NCBI RefSeq assembly: GCF_001426905.1
Contig: NZ_LMFQ01000002.1
Location: 62,526-126,525, forward strand
Length of the DNA: 64,000 nucleotides
Source: Caulobacter sp. Root1455
Lineage (GTDB): Bacteria; Pseudomonadota; Alphaproteobacteria; Caulobacterales; Caulobacteraceae
Reading direction: 5' to 3'
The notes under the pieces were generated by a model. It was not told the origin of the DNA. It did no database searches and saw only the letters and a program-made list of their open reading frames with translations. The translations under genes were made by a program, and so were the position numbers. How positions within the stretch are numbered: position 1 is the first letter of the stretch; the number at the start of each line of letters is the position of its first letter. This document shows, piece by piece, positions 25,996 to 36,867 of this stretch.

Positions 25996-27219
25996 ATGCC
26001 TTCGACCGCCATGCCTTCGACCGCCTCGATCCCTGACCGCCGATACGACCTCGACTGGATTCGGGTCGGCGCGTTCTTCCTGCTGATTCTGTACCACGTC
26101 GGCATGTTCTACGTGCCCTGGGAGTGGCACGTGAAGTCACCGCATCCAGTCGAGGTGCTGGAACCGCTCATGATGCTGACCAATCCGTGGCGCCTGACCC
26201 TGCTGTTCCTGGTCTCGGGCGCGGCGACCCGGTTCATGGCCGACAAGACCACGGTCGGGAAACTGACCGGCGCCCGGGCGGCGCGGCTGCTGCCGCCGTT
26301 GCTGTTCGCGGTGTTCGTGATCGTGCCGCCGCAATCCTACTACCAGGTGGTCGAGTACATCGCCGGCCATCCGGGGACCTCGCTGACGGTCGACAATTTC
26401 TGGCTCCGCTACGTGACCGCCTCGGGGCATTGGTGCAGCCCGGCCGGCTGCCTGATCACGCCGACCTACAACCACATGTGGTTCGTGGCCTACCTGTTCA
26501 TCTACACCCTGGTCCTGGCCGCCCTGCTGTTGGCCTGGCGTCGCCTGGGCGAGCATCTGCAGGCCGGCGTCGAGCGCGCCTTGAAGGGCGTCGGGCTTGT
26601 TGTCTGGCCGGTCCTGTTCCTGGGCCTGCTGCGCGGCACGCTGTACGTTCGTTATGGCGAAACCCACGCCCTGGTCGGCGACTACTATGTGCACGCCGTG
26701 TCGTTCTCGGCCTTCCTGCTGGGCTTCGGCCTGGCCAAGTCCGACGTGCTGCGCGAGCGGCTGATCGCGGCGCGTTGGCCGGCCCTGGTCGTGGCGATCG
26801 GCGCCTATGCCGGTTGGGCGGCCTTCGCCTGGATCTATCGCGGCGACACGCCGATCCCGCCGACCGGCCTGAAGCTGGTCATGCGCTTCGTCCATGCCGC
26901 CGACACCTGGTGCGCCATCGTCGCCATCCTCGGCTTCGGCGCCAAACACCTGAACCGCGGCGGGCCGGCGCTGCGCTACCTGACCCTGGGCGTGTTCCCG
27001 TTCTACCTGATCCACCAGACCCTGATCGTGGTCGCGGCCCACCATCTGGCCAAGCTGGGCCTGCCCCAGCCGCTGGAAGCCGCGATCCTGATCGTCCTGA
27101 CCTTCGCCGGCTGCTTCGCGACCTACGAGATCGTCCGACGCATTCCCGGGGTGCGGGTCCTGTTCGGCCTGAAAGGTCAGCCGCCCGTCGAGGCCAGCCG
27201 CCCGCCGGCCTTCGCATAG
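25996..27219 (+). CDS. Acyltransferase-3 family membrane protein (OpgC-like)
   Basis: A 407-aa inner-membrane protein with about ten helices. The opening RRYDLDWIRVGAFFLLILYHVGMFY is the acyltransferase-3 active-site region with the conserved His, and RLTLLFLVSGAATRF plus MWFVAYLFIYTLVL follow. It resembles glucan succinyltransferase OpgC-type proteins that modify sugars on the periplasmic side. The N-terminus is MPSTAMPSTA, from a 15-bp tandem repeat (25996-26010 and 26011-26025), so the second ATG at 26011 could equally be the start. Only 36 bp separate it from the divergent LytTR start. Its end overlaps the convergent phhA gene by 43 bp. Confidence 0.9.
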   Translation: MPSTAMPSTASIPDRRYDLDWIRVGAFFLLILYHVGMFYVPWEWHVKSPHPVEVLEPLMMLTNPWRLTLLFLVSGAATRFMADKTTVGKLTGARAARLLPPLLFAVFVIVPPQSYYQVVEYIAGHPGTSLTVDNFWLRYVTASGHWCSPAGCLITPTYNHMWFVAYLFIYTLVLAALLLAWRRLGEHLQAGVERALKGVGLVVWPVLFLGLLRGTLYVRYGETHALVGDYYVHAVSFSAFLLGFGLAKSDVLRERLIAARWPALVVAIGAYAGWAAFAWIYRGDTPIPPTGLKLVMRFVHAADTWCAIVAILGFGAKHLNRGGPALRYLTLGVFPFYLIHQTLIVVAAHHLAKLGLPQPLEAAILIVLTFAGCFATYEIVRRIPGVRVLFGLKGQPPVEASRPPAFA

Positions 27220-28058
27220 GCCTGGCTGCCGACGGTGATCACCCGGTCGGCGCTGGTGATCTCGGCGATGCCGAGGTCGCTGGCGCCGGCCAGGCGGTCA
27301 TACAGCGGCCCGAAGTCGCGCAGGGTCACCTCCTGCAGCGTCTGGATCGACGGAATGACGAAATAGACCTGCTGGAAGTCGTCGATCCGGTAGGGCGTGC
27401 GCATCACCCGCTCCAGATCGAAGCCGATGCGGTTGGGGGAAGGATCGTCGAGGGCGAAGATCGACTCGGTGCGTGAGGAGACGATGCCCGCGCCGTAGAT
27501 CCGCAAGCCGGCCTTGGTCTCCATCAGGCCGAACTCGACCGTGTACCAGTACAACCGGGCCAGGTTCGCCAGGCGTCCGAGGCCCAGCGCCCGCTGGCCG
27601 CCCTGGCCATAGGCCTGCATGTAGTCGGCGAACGTCGGGTCGGTCAGCATCGGCACGTGGCCGAACACGTCGTGGAAGATGTCGGGTTCCTGCAGGTAGT
27701 CCAGCTCATGCGGCTTGCGGATGAACTGGCCGGCCGGGAAACGACGATTGGCCAGGTGGTCGAAGAACACGTCGTCGGGCACCAGGCCCGGCACGGCGAC
27801 CACGCTCCAGCCGGTCAGACGCTGAAGCTCCTCGTTGATCCGCTTGAAGTCGGGAATGCCCGAGCGATGCAGGTCCAGGGCGTCGAGCCCGCGCAGGAAC
27901 TCGTCGCAGGCCCGACCCGGCAGCAGGGCGGTCTGGCGTTCGTAGAGCGTGATCCAGACGTCGTGCTCGGCTTGGGAATAGTTTTCCCAGCCCTGGTCGA
28001 TCGTCCAATCGGCGGCGGCGCCCGGAGACGGGCCGCGGCTAAAGCCATCTGCGCTCAT
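27177..28058 (-). CDS. phhA: Phenylalanine-4-hydroxylase
   Basis: A 293-aa non-haem iron enzyme converting phenylalanine to tyrosine with tetrahydropterin and oxygen. Iron ligands are visible: His129 and His134 in PDIFHDVFGHVP and Glu175 in YWYTVEFGL. The length and the monodomain layout match bacterial PhhA. The last 43 bp overlap the convergent acyltransferase gene. hspQ lies 81 bp upstream on the same strand. No pterin-recycling phhB is nearby. Confidence 0.96.
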   Translation of the reverse strand: MSADGFSRGPSPGAAADWTIDQGWENYSQAEHDVWITLYERQTALLPGRACDEFLRGLDALDLHRSGIPDFKRINEELQRLTGWSVVAVPGLVPDDVFFDHLANRRFPAGQFIRKPHELDYLQEPDIFHDVFGHVPMLTDPTFADYMQAYGQGGQRALGLGRLANLARLYWYTVEFGLMETKAGLRIYGAGIVSSRTESIFALDDPSPNRIGFDLERVMRTPYRIDDFQQVYFVIPSIQTLQEVTLRDFGPLYDRLAGASDLGIAEITSADRVITVGSQAYAKAGGRLASTGG

Positions 28059-28139
28059 GAGAGGACGGTACGCCCCGTTCGCGGCAAATTTCGTTCGGAA
28101 TTTGCGCGATACCGGGGTTTGTCCGGATGGACCTTGCGC

Positions 28140-28469
28140 CTAGTGCGAGATCCGAGGGCGAAGCTTGTAGGCGCCGTGATCGAAGCTCTCGAAGATCACC
28201 GCCGTCTGCGGGTGGCCCACCGGCTCGCCGGTTTCATCGGCCAGCAGGTTCTGCTCGGACACGTAGGCGACATAGCTGTTGTCGTCGTTCTCGGCCAGCA
28301 GGTGGTAGAACGGCTGGTCCTTGGTCGGCCGGATGTCCTCGGGAATGGAGTTCCACCATTCCTCGGTGTTGGCGAACACCGGGTCGACGTCGAACACCAC
28401 GCCCCGGAAGGGGAAGATCCGGTGCCTGACCACTTGGCCGATCGCGAATTTGGCGAGTCTCGAATTCAT
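28140..28469 (-). CDS. hspQ: HspQ / hemimethylated-DNA-binding (YccV-like) protein
   Basis: About 109 aa starting at ATG 28469 (MNSRLAKFAIGQVVRHR), with an alternative ATG three codons earlier at 28478. Family landmarks are FPFRGVVFDVDPVFANTEEWW, DQPFYHLLAENDDNSYVAYVSEQNL and GEPVGHP, shown here in parts. The family includes the DnaA-affecting, Lon-specificity-enhancing heat-shock protein HspQ. It is divergent from ppx across 161 bp. Confidence 0.92.
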   Translation of the reverse strand: MNSRLAKFAIGQVVRHRIFPFRGVVFDVDPVFANTEEWWNSIPEDIRPTKDQPFYHLLAENDDNSYVAYVSEQNLLADETGEPVGHPQTAVIFESFDHGAYKLRPRISH

Positions 28470-28630
28470 GCCCGGCATTCTACATCGAGTCTTCTGACTG
28501 GAATCTGAACGTAGAGTTCCGTGGCCGGATGACAAGGCGAGGCCTTCCGGCGGGGGAATCTGGCCGCTATGCTCGCTCCCGAAGTGAGGCGGTTCGGTGC
28601 GAATCGTCTGCGAGACAAGGTGGAACGACC

Positions 28631-29758
28631 ATGTCGGAGGCGCCGCGAGCGCCCGGCGCGCCTCAGCCTTCGGGCTCTGGCCGGCGCCGGCCGCCGGGCG
28701 AGCAGTCGTGCTACGCGGCGCTCGACCTGGGTACGAACAACTGCCGCCTGCTGGTGGCGACGCCTTCGCCGCGCGGCTTTCGCGTCGTCGAGGCCTATTC
28801 CCGGATCGTCCGGCTGGGCGAGGGTCTCTCCCAGACGGGACAGCTTTCGGACGAGGCCATGGACCGCTCGATGGCGGCTCTGAAGGTCTGCGCCGAGAAG
28901 ATCCGCCGCCGCAAGGTGGTGCGGGTCAAGGCCGTGGCCACCCAGGCCTGCCGGGGCGCGACCAATGGTCCCGATTTCGTGCGTCGGGTGGCCGAAGAGA
29001 CCGGCCTGCGGCTGCAGATCATCACGCCCAAGGAAGAGGCCCAGCTGTCGGTGGCCGGCTGCATGAGCCTGTTCGACCGCGACGCCGAGGCGGCCCTGGT
29101 GGTCGATGTCGGCGGCGGTTCGACCGAGCTGTCCTGGGTGGACCTCCAGGGCGGGGGTCTGGACAGCAAGCCGCGCCAGTTCGCGACCTGGAAGCTGCCG
29201 ATCAAGGCCTGGCTGTCGATCCCGATCGGCGTGGTCACCCTGGCCGAGCGCTTTCCCGAGGGCGAGCGGGTGGAGGAGGGGTGGTTTCGGGCCATGGTCG
29301 ACGCGGTCAAGGCGCGGATCGAGGCCTTCCCGCACGCCGAATCGATGCGCGGCCTGTTCGAGAACGACCGGGCCCACATGGTCGGCACGTCCGGCGCGAT
29401 CACCAGCCTGGCCGGCCTCCATCTGGGCCTGCCGCGCTATGACCGCAACATCGTCGACGGCCTTTGGATGCGGCGCCACGAGTGCGAGGCGGCCGCCGAT
29501 CGCCTGCTGACCCTGACCGCGAAAGAGCGGGCCTTGGAGCCCTGCATCGGGGCCGACCGAGCCGACCTGGTGCTGGCCGGGGCGGCGATCCTGCAGGCCG
29601 TTCAGGAGCTTTGGCCGTGTTCTCGCGTGCGTGTGGCCGATCGGGGGCTTAGAGAAGGTCTCCTGATGTCCCTGATGTCCGATCAGCAGAAGAAGCCGCG
29701 CCGGCGTCGGCGAGGCGGCTCTGGTCGGTCGTCCCGCCCTTCGACGGTGAACGCATGA
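28631..29758 (+). CDS. ppx: Ppx/GppA-family exopolyphosphatase
   Basis: A 375-aa cytosolic phosphatase of the Ppx/GppA family acting on polyphosphate or pppGpp. Actin-fold phosphate motifs are ALDLGTNNCRLLVA (about 33-46), VVDVGGGSTELSW and MVGTSGAITSLAG. The ATG at 28631 is preceded by AAGGTGG; an upstream in-frame region to 28529 has no ribosome site and odd composition. The C-terminus is basic (KKPRRRRRGGSGRSS). The stop overlaps the start of rlmE (ATGA), so the two are coupled. It lacks the long C-terminal domain of E. coli Ppx, as is usual in alphaproteobacteria. Confidence 0.92.
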   Translation: MSEAPRAPGAPQPSGSGRRRPPGEQSCYAALDLGTNNCRLLVATPSPRGFRVVEAYSRIVRLGEGLSQTGQLSDEAMDRSMAALKVCAEKIRRRKVVRVKAVATQACRGATNGPDFVRRVAEETGLRLQIITPKEEAQLSVAGCMSLFDRDAEAALVVDVGGGSTELSWVDLQGGGLDSKPRQFATWKLPIKAWLSIPIGVVTLAERFPEGERVEEGWFRAMVDAVKARIEAFPHAESMRGLFENDRAHMVGTSGAITSLAGLHLGLPRYDRNIVDGLWMRRHECEAAADRLLTLTAKERALEPCIGADRADLVLAGAAILQAVQELWPCSRVRVADRGLREGLLMSLMSDQQKKPRRRRRGGSGRSSRPSTVNA

Positions 29759-30462
29759 ACGACGAACCTCCCCGCAAGCGCATGGTCAAGCCGCCGGCCG
29801 GCGGCAATGACAGTGGTCGCACCAAGCCGGCGCGCCTGAAGACCGCCTTCGGCCGCACGCCCTCGCAGCAGCACTGGCTGGAGCGGCAGATCAACGACCC
29901 GTTCTCGGCCAAGGCCCGGGCCCTGGGCTATCGCAGCCGCGCGGCCTTCAAGATCAGCGAGATCGACGACAAGCACCGGTTCTTCAAGAAGGGCGCGAAG
30001 GTCATCGACCTGGGCTGCGCGCCGGGCGGCTGGCTGCAGATGGCCACCGAGCGCGGCGTGACCGACATCGTCGGCGTCGACCTGTTGCCGGTCGATCCGG
30101 TGGCGCCGGCCCATATCCTGGAGATGGACTTCACCGACCCGGCCTGTCCGCCCAAGATGCTGGAACTGCTGGGCGGCGCGCCCGATCTGGTGATGTCGGA
30201 CATGGCTCCCAACACCGTCGGCCATCGCGAGACCGACCACCTGCGCATCGTCGGCCTGATCGAGATCGGCGCGGACTTCGCCATCGAGGTGCTCAAGCCC
30301 GGCGGGGCCTTCGTCGCCAAGGCCTTCCAGGGCGGCGAGACCGCCGATGTGATCGCCCGCCTGAAGAAGCACTTCAACAAGGTCGTCCACTTCAAGCCCA
30401 AGGCCAGCCGCAGCGACAGCTCCGAGGTCTTCCTGGTGGCGACGGGGTTCAAGGGCCGGTAG
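29755..30462 (+). CDS. rlmE: 23S rRNA (uridine-2552-2'-O)-methyltransferase RlmE
   Basis: A 235-aa RrmJ/FtsJ-type methyltransferase modifying the A-loop of 23S rRNA. Motifs are YRSRAAFKISEID (first catalytic Lys), the SAM loop VIDLGCAPGGWLQMA, VGVDLLPVDPV, the catalytic Asp in VMSDMAPNTVGH and the Lys in GGAFVAKAFQGG. It overlaps ppx by four bases. The N-terminal extension (PRKRMVKPPAGG) is basic, consistent with RNA binding. The length is typical for alphaproteobacteria. Confidence 0.96.
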   Translation: MNDEPPRKRMVKPPAGGNDSGRTKPARLKTAFGRTPSQQHWLERQINDPFSAKARALGYRSRAAFKISEIDDKHRFFKKGAKVIDLGCAPGGWLQMATERGVTDIVGVDLLPVDPVAPAHILEMDFTDPACPPKMLELLGGAPDLVMSDMAPNTVGHRETDHLRIVGLIEIGADFAIEVLKPGGAFVAKAFQGGETADVIARLKKHFNKVVHFKPKASRSDSSEVFLVATGFKGR

Positions 30463-30567
30463 GCCGCGCGCTTCGCGCTCAGCCGCCGGAATTGTAACCG
30501 GCTCAGCTTGACTTCGATCGTGCTGCACCCGCGAACTGGCGGCGGGGGCGCGTTTCGGAGCGCGCAT

Positions 30568-31614
30568 ATGCAGACCTTGCGATCGGTCCAGTCCCTGCGG
30601 GCCGTGGCGGCCCTGATGGTGGTGCTGTTTCACGCCCTGTCGCGCCAGAACGTGCCGTTCGGGATCGGCGCGGCCGGCGTCGACATCTTCTTCGTGATCT
30701 CCGGCTTCATCATGTGGACGATCTCCGATCGCGAAAGCGCGCCCGGCGTGTTCCTGCGGCGGCGCCTGATCCGGATCGCGCCGCTCTACTGGCTGGTCAC
30801 GCTGTTCATGGCGGCTTGCGCGATCGTGCTGCCGGGCAAGGTCTTTTCGACGCTGACGGTCGACGCCGCTTCCGTCGTCCATTCCGTGCTGTTCCTCCCG
30901 CACCGCGACCCCCAGGGTCAGATCTTCCCGGTGCTGACGCCGGGCTGGACCCTGAATTACGAGATGGCCTTCTACGTCCTGTTCGCCGCCTGCCTGTGGC
31001 TGCGACGGTCGTGGCGACTGCCCGCGATGGCGGCGGTGATGATCGCTCTGGTCGTGGCCGGACTGGCGTTCAAGCCCAGTCACCCCCTGGGCGTGACCTA
31101 CACCGATCCCCTGATCCTGGAGTTCCTGGCCGGCGCGATCCTCGCCGAGGCCCGCCGGCGCGGCGCGATCGCGCCGACGCCGGTCGCGGCCGGTCTGCTG
31201 ATCCTGGGCTCAGCGACCCTGGTCGCCCAGCATCTGTCCGCCGTCCAGGTCTGGCCTCTGGCCCGGCCGTTGATCTGGGGCGTCCCGGCCCTGGCGATCG
31301 TCGCGGGGGCGGTGATGCTGGAGGCGAGGGGGCGAGCCGTTGAGGCGCCGTTGCTGAAGACGCTGGGCGACGCGTCCTATTCGATCTATCTGCTGCATGG
31401 CTTGGTGGTGTCGCTGCTGTTCAAGCTGGCGGGCGGCCTGGGCGCGGCCGCGTTCTGCGCCGCGGCGGTCTTCGCTTCCTGCGCCGTCGGCTACGCCAGC
31501 TACCGCCTGTTCGAGAAGCCGTTCAGCGGGTGGCTGCGCCGCGTGACGGAGCGTCCGGACCGGGCGCGGGCCAAAACGGCTCCGATACCGGCGGTCGACC
31601 GCAACACCGCCTGA
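30568..31614 (+). CDS. Acyltransferase-3 (OafA/WecH-type) membrane protein
   Basis: A protein of about 348 aa with roughly ten helices. The ATG at 30568 has GGAG eight bases upstream and gives MQTLRSVQSLRAVAALMVVLFHAL, the usual OafA-type start with the catalytic His; the frame is open to 30508. AAGVDIFFVISGFIMW and the arginine-rich FLRRRLIRIAPLYWLVTLF are the conserved second and third blocks. Such enzymes O-acylate surface polysaccharides or lipids. It stands alone on the plus strand between rlmE and guaB. Confidence 0.92.
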   Translation: MQTLRSVQSLRAVAALMVVLFHALSRQNVPFGIGAAGVDIFFVISGFIMWTISDRESAPGVFLRRRLIRIAPLYWLVTLFMAACAIVLPGKVFSTLTVDAASVVHSVLFLPHRDPQGQIFPVLTPGWTLNYEMAFYVLFAACLWLRRSWRLPAMAAVMIALVVAGLAFKPSHPLGVTYTDPLILEFLAGAILAEARRRGAIAPTPVAAGLLILGSATLVAQHLSAVQVWPLARPLIWGVPALAIVAGAVMLEARGRAVEAPLLKTLGDASYSIYLLHGLVVSLLFKLAGGLGAAAFCAAAVFASCAVGYASYRLFEKPFSGWLRRVTERPDRARAKTAPIPAVDRNTA

Positions 31615-33159
<1,545 letters not shown>

Positions 33160-33162
33160 GCC

Positions 33163-33558
33163 GTGCGGATGGCCCTCGAACTTCAGATGCTGGGCTGCGC
33201 CGTCTTGATCGGCCTGGTCCATCTGCTCTGGGCGGCCGCGGCCGCCCAGCCGCAGCGCGGTCTGAAGTGGAACATCGGGCCTCGCGACACGCCGATCGTA
33301 TTGACGGGAATGGCGGGGCGCCTCGAACGCGCCTTCGCCAATTTCCGCGAGACCTTCCCGTTCTTCGCCGCCGCCGTCCTGGTCGCCTATCTGGGCGGTC
33401 GGCTCGGCATGCTCTCGGCCCATGGCGCGGTGCTCTATGTCGGGGCGCGGGCGGTATACATTTTCCTCTACGCCTTCGGCGTGCCGGTCGCCCGGTCGCT
33501 GGTGTGGCTCGCTTCCCTGATCGGCATCTGCCTGATCCTGGCGGCCTTGGTGATCTGA
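33163..33558 (+). CDS. MAPEG-family membrane protein
   Basis: A 131-aa protein with about four hydrophobic segments. It carries the family's RLERAFANFRETFPFFAAA motif and ends YIFLYAFGVPVARSLVWLASLIGIC, the typical MAPEG layout (membrane-associated proteins in eicosanoid and glutathione metabolism). The start is GTG at 33163, three bases after guaB, with an ATG at 33169 as the alternative. The bacterial function is unknown; glutathione-linked detoxification is possible. Confidence 0.88.
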   Translation: MRMALELQMLGCAVLIGLVHLLWAAAAAQPQRGLKWNIGPRDTPIVLTGMAGRLERAFANFRETFPFFAAAVLVAYLGGRLGMLSAHGAVLYVGARAVYIFLYAFGVPVARSLVWLASLIGICLILAALVI

Positions 33559-33566
33559 AAGCAAAA

Positions 33567-34847
33567 ATGCGCGACGGCGGCAGACTAGCAGCGGCGATCG
33601 AGGTCCTCACCGAGATCGAGACGCGTCATTTCCCCGTACGGATGGCGCTGAAGCGCTGGGGCGAGAGCGCCCGGTACGCGGGTTCAAAAGATCGCGCCTT
33701 CGTCTCGGGTCTGGCGCTGGACGCCCTGCGCCGCAAGCGCTCGCTGGGCTGGATGATGGGCGACGACAGCCCGCGCGGCGTGGTGCTGGGCGTGCTGGCC
33801 CAGGACTGGAAGTGGCCGATCGACCGCATCGCCGAGGCGGCCGGCGAGGAGCATGGCCCAGGCGGCCTGACCGACGCCGAGCGCGAACGCATCGCCTCGC
33901 CCAGGTCCCTGGCCGACGCTCCGACGCCCGTGGCCGGCGACTATGCCGACTGGCTGGAGCCGCATCTGGCCCGCGCCCTGGGCGCTGATCATCGGGCCGA
34001 GATGGCCGCCCTGGCCGAGCGCGCGCCCGTCGACCTGCGCATCAACCTGCTGAAGACCGACGTCGAGCGCGGCGCCAAGGCCGTGGCCCTGATCGGGGCC
34101 GAGCCGGCCGGCGTGCTGGACACCGCCTTCCGCATTCCCGCGCCCGGCGCCGCCGACCGTGCGCCGTCGGTCGAGGCCGTGCCGGCCTTTTCCAAGGGCT
34201 GGTTCGAGGTCCAGGACCTGGGCTCGCAGATCGCCGCCGCCACGGCGGGGCTGATCAAGGGCAAGCAGGTGCTCGACTTCTGCGCCGGGGGCGGGGGCAA
34301 GACCCTGGCGCTGGCCGCCGCCATGGGCAACAGCGGCCAGATCTACGCCCACGACAGCGACGCCCGCCGTCTGGCCGACACCATCCGCCGGAGCCAACGC
34401 GCCGGGGTCCGCAACCTGCAGATCCGCTCGCCGATCGAGGGCGAACCGCTGAAGGGGCTGGAGGGCAAGCTGGACCTGGTGTTCGTCGACGCCCCGTGCA
34501 CCGGCTCGGGCACCTGGCGCCGCCACCCGGACGCCAAGTGGCGGCTGTCGCCCGACCAACTGGCCAAGCGCCAGATCGAGCAGGACGCGGTCCTGGCCGA
34601 CGCCGCCGACTTCGTGAAGCCGGGCGGCCGCCTGATCTATGTCACCTGTTCGCTGCTGGCCGAGGAGAACGAGGACCGCGTGGCGGCCTTCGTCGAGCGT
34701 CATCCGGGGTTCTCGGTCAAGCCGATCACCCTGGCCGGCGTCGAGCAGCACCTGACGCCCGAAGGCTATTTGCGTCTGACCCCCCATAGCGCCGGCACCG
34801 ACGGCTTCTTCGCCGCCGTGATCGAGCGCGGGTCCTACGCGCCCTAG
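33567..34847 (+). CDS. RsmB-related rRNA (cytosine-C5)-methyltransferase
   Basis: A 426-aa SAM-dependent RNA m5C methyltransferase of the NOL1/NOP2/Sun family. The SAM loop is VLDFCAGGGGKTLALAA, followed by the two catalytic cysteines in DAPCTGSGTWRRHPDAKW and YVTCSLLAEENE. The N-terminal helical region (FVSGLALDALRRKRSLGW) is NusB-like but short, as in the RsmB-type proteins of Caulobacter. It begins nine bases after the MAPEG gene, is probably in the guaB transcript, and is followed by a small stem-loop before guaA. Confidence 0.92.
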   Translation: MRDGGRLAAAIEVLTEIETRHFPVRMALKRWGESARYAGSKDRAFVSGLALDALRRKRSLGWMMGDDSPRGVVLGVLAQDWKWPIDRIAEAAGEEHGPGGLTDAERERIASPRSLADAPTPVAGDYADWLEPHLARALGADHRAEMAALAERAPVDLRINLLKTDVERGAKAVALIGAEPAGVLDTAFRIPAPGAADRAPSVEAVPAFSKGWFEVQDLGSQIAAATAGLIKGKQVLDFCAGGGGKTLALAAAMGNSGQIYAHDSDARRLADTIRRSQRAGVRNLQIRSPIEGEPLKGLEGKLDLVFVDAPCTGSGTWRRHPDAKWRLSPDQLAKRQIEQDAVLADAADFVKPGGRLIYVTCSLLAEENEDRVAAFVERHPGFSVKPITLAGVEQHLTPEGYLRLTPHSAGTDGFFAAVIERGSYAP

Positions 34848-34854
34848 GAGCCCG

Positions 34855-34875
34855 CCCGACCGGTTCGCGGTCGGG
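34855..34875. terminator. Stem-loop between the RsmB-like gene and guaA
   Basis: CCCGACCG (34855-34862) and CGGTCGGG (34868-34875) form a perfect 8-bp stem with the loop GTTCG, nine bases after the methyltransferase stop. No T-run follows (ACAAGAGGG), so it may be a weak terminator, an mRNA-stability element or an attenuator upstream of guaA. Confidence 0.4.
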
Positions 34876-34952
34876 ACAAGAGGGCTCGCCCAAAAGAGAT
34901 TGCTCCCGACAGGGAGGCCGAACCGAAACGACACGCTGGAGAGCCTTTGCCG

Positions 34953-36515
34953 ATGACGACCGAAACCCACCACCAGCGTGTTCTGATCGTCGATTTCGGC
35001 AGCCAGGTGACCCAACTGATCGCGCGCCGGGTGCGCGAGGCCGGCGTCTATTGCGAGATCCATCCGTTCGACAAGGCCGAGGCCATGGTCGACGACTACG
35101 CCCCCAGCGCCATCATCCTGTCGGGCGGTCCGGCCAGCGTGCTGGAGGCCGACAGCCCGCGGATCGGGACCAAGCTGTTCGACCTGGGCGTGCCGATGCT
35201 GTGCGTCTGCTACGGCGAGCAGTTGCTGTGCGACGTGCTGGGCGGCAGGGTGGAGGGCGGCCACGCCGGCGAGTTCGGCCGCGCCGAACTGACCATCGGC
35301 AAGAACAGCCCGCTGTTCCAGGGGCTGGCCGACATCGGCGGGCTGGAAACCGTCTGGATGAGCCACGGCGACCGCGTCACCGCCATCCCCGAAGGTTTCG
35401 AGGTGATCGCCACCTCGACCGGCGCCCCGTTCGCCGCCATCGCCGACGACACGCGCAAGATCTACGGCGTGCAGTTCCACCCCGAGGTCGTGCACACGGT
35501 CAACGGTTCGAAGATCTACCGCAATTTCCTGTTCAACATCGCCGGCCTGAAGGGCGACTGGACCATGGCGGCGTTCCGCCAGGAGATGGTCCAGAAGATC
35601 CGCGACCAGGTCGGGACCGGCAAGGTGATCTGCGGCCTGTCGGGCGGCGTCGACAGCTCGGTGGCCGCCGTGTTGATCCACGAGGCGATCGGCGCCCAGC
35701 TGACCTGCGTGTTCGTCGACACCGGCCTGCTGCGCAAGAACGAGGCCGACCAGGTCGTCACCCTGTTCCGCGACCACTACAACATCCCGCTGATCCACGT
35801 GGACGCCGGCGACATGTTCCTGGGCGAGCTGGCCGGGGTCAGCGATCCGGAGACCAAGCGCAAGACCATCGGCCGCCTGTTCATCGAGGTCTTCGACAAG
35901 GAGGCCGCCAAGATCGAGGGCGCGGCGTTCCTGGCCCAGGGCACGCTCTATCCGGACGTGGTCGAAAGCGTCTCGGCCCGCGGCGGCCCGTCGGCGGTGA
36001 TCAAGAGCCACCACAATGTCGGCGGCCTGCCGGACTTCATGAAGCTGAAGCTGGTCGAGCCCCTGCGCGAACTGTTCAAGGACGAGGTCCGCGCCCTGGG
36101 CGTCGAGCTGGGCCTGGCCCCGGCCTTCGTCGGCCGCCATCCGTTCCCCGGCCCGGGCCTGGCCATCCGCATCCCGGGCGACATCACGCCCGAGAAGGTC
36201 AAGGTGCTGCAGGACGCCGACGCCATCTATCTGGAAGAGATCCGCAACGCCGGCCTCTACGACAAGATCTGGCAGGCCTTCGCCGTGCTGCTTCCCGTCA
36301 AGACGGTCGGGGTGATGGGTGACGCCCGCACGTACGAGAACGTCCTGGCCCTGCGCGCGGTCACCTCGACCGACGGCATGACCGCCGACTTCTTCGAATT
36401 CCCCTGGGACGTGCTGGGCAAGACCGCCACCCGGATCATCAACGAGGTCCGCGGCGTCAACCGCGTGGTCTACGACGTGACCTCCAAGCCGCCCGGCACG
36501 ATCGAGTGGGAATGA
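34953..36515 (+). CDS. guaA: GMP synthase (glutamine-hydrolysing)
   Basis: A 520-aa two-domain enzyme turning XMP into GMP. The N-terminal class I amidotransferase has its catalytic Cys in [16 protein letters not shown] (about residue 87) and His/Glu in [12 protein letters not shown]. The synthetase half carries the P-loop [13 protein letters not shown]. The dimerisation C-terminus ends [12 protein letters not shown], as in all GuaA proteins. I preferred the ATG at 34953 (GGAGAG ten bases upstream) over the TTG at 34947. The 3' end of guaA is a known insertion site for genomic islands, and here an atypical gene cluster lies directly downstream. Confidence 0.97.
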   Translation: MTTETHHQRVLIVDFGSQVTQLIARRVREAGVYCEIHPFDKAEAMVDDYAPSAIILSGGPASVLEADSPRIGTKLFDLGVPMLCVCYGEQLLCDVLGGRVEGGHAGEFGRAELTIGKNSPLFQGLADIGGLETVWMSHGDRVTAIPEGFEVIATSTGAPFAAIADDTRKIYGVQFHPEVVHTVNGSKIYRNFLFNIAGLKGDWTMAAFRQEMVQKIRDQVGTGKVICGLSGGVDSSVAAVLIHEAIGAQLTCVFVDTGLLRKNEADQVVTLFRDHYNIPLIHVDAGDMFLGELAGVSDPETKRKTIGRLFIEVFDKEAAKIEGAAFLAQGTLYPDVVESVSARGGPSAVIKSHHNVGGLPDFMKLKLVEPLRELFKDEVRALGVELGLAPAFVGRHPFPGPGLAIRIPGDITPEKVKVLQDADAIYLEEIRNAGLYDKIWQAFAVLLPVKTVGVMGDARTYENVLALRAVTSTDGMTADFFEFPWDVLGKTATRIINEVRGVNRVVYDVTSKPPGTIEWE

Positions 36516-36830
36516 TTCAGGGCCCTTTCGGACCTTCGCGATGCGATATAAGTCATTGAGATAAAATGTGTTCCGGCTTCCTGATGATCGGCGACCCTCA
36601 GGGAGGGCCGGTTCAGGCTTCATTGCCCGCGACACCGCCATGTCCCGGTCCCAACCACGCCGATCGCACGGTCGTGGCGATAGGATTCAGTTCGCCGGCT
36701 CGACCGCAGCTGTAGCCGGAACCGCGGCTGGCGGGATCGGCGCCGTGCGGACGTCGAGCGCCGCCCGGAGAGCCCGGCCCTGCGGTCCGCCGCGGATTTC
36801 ATGCGAAAATGATCAAGGCGGCGAGCCTGG
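36516..36830. other. Junction between guaA and the giant-protein operon
   Basis: About 315 bp with no convincing gene. It starts with an AT-rich patch (ATATAAGTCATTGAGATAAA near 36544-36563) just after guaA and then becomes GC-rich. This is where an island attachment site would lie, but I could not find a copy of the guaA 3' end repeated near the far end of the cluster, nor an integrase gene. Confidence 0.4.
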
Positions 36831-36858
36831 GGCGAGCATGGGTCGTCCCATGCTCGCC
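36831..36858. terminator. Strong hairpin at the end of the giant-protein operon
   Basis: GGCGAGCATGGG (36831-36842) and CCCATGCTCGCC (36847-36858) are perfect 12-bp inverted copies with a four-base loop. It lies nine bases beyond the stop of the 914-aa gene on the minus strand, where a transcription terminator is expected. A T-run is lacking on either strand, so termination may need Rho, or the stem may protect the long mRNA's 3' end. Confidence 0.65.
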
Positions 36859-36867
36859 GCGTGGCGG

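Noticed and set aside
33684-36641. A 985-codon open frame antisense to the methyltransferase and guaA genes
   Set aside because: The sense genes are conserved household genes; the antisense product is composition-driven.
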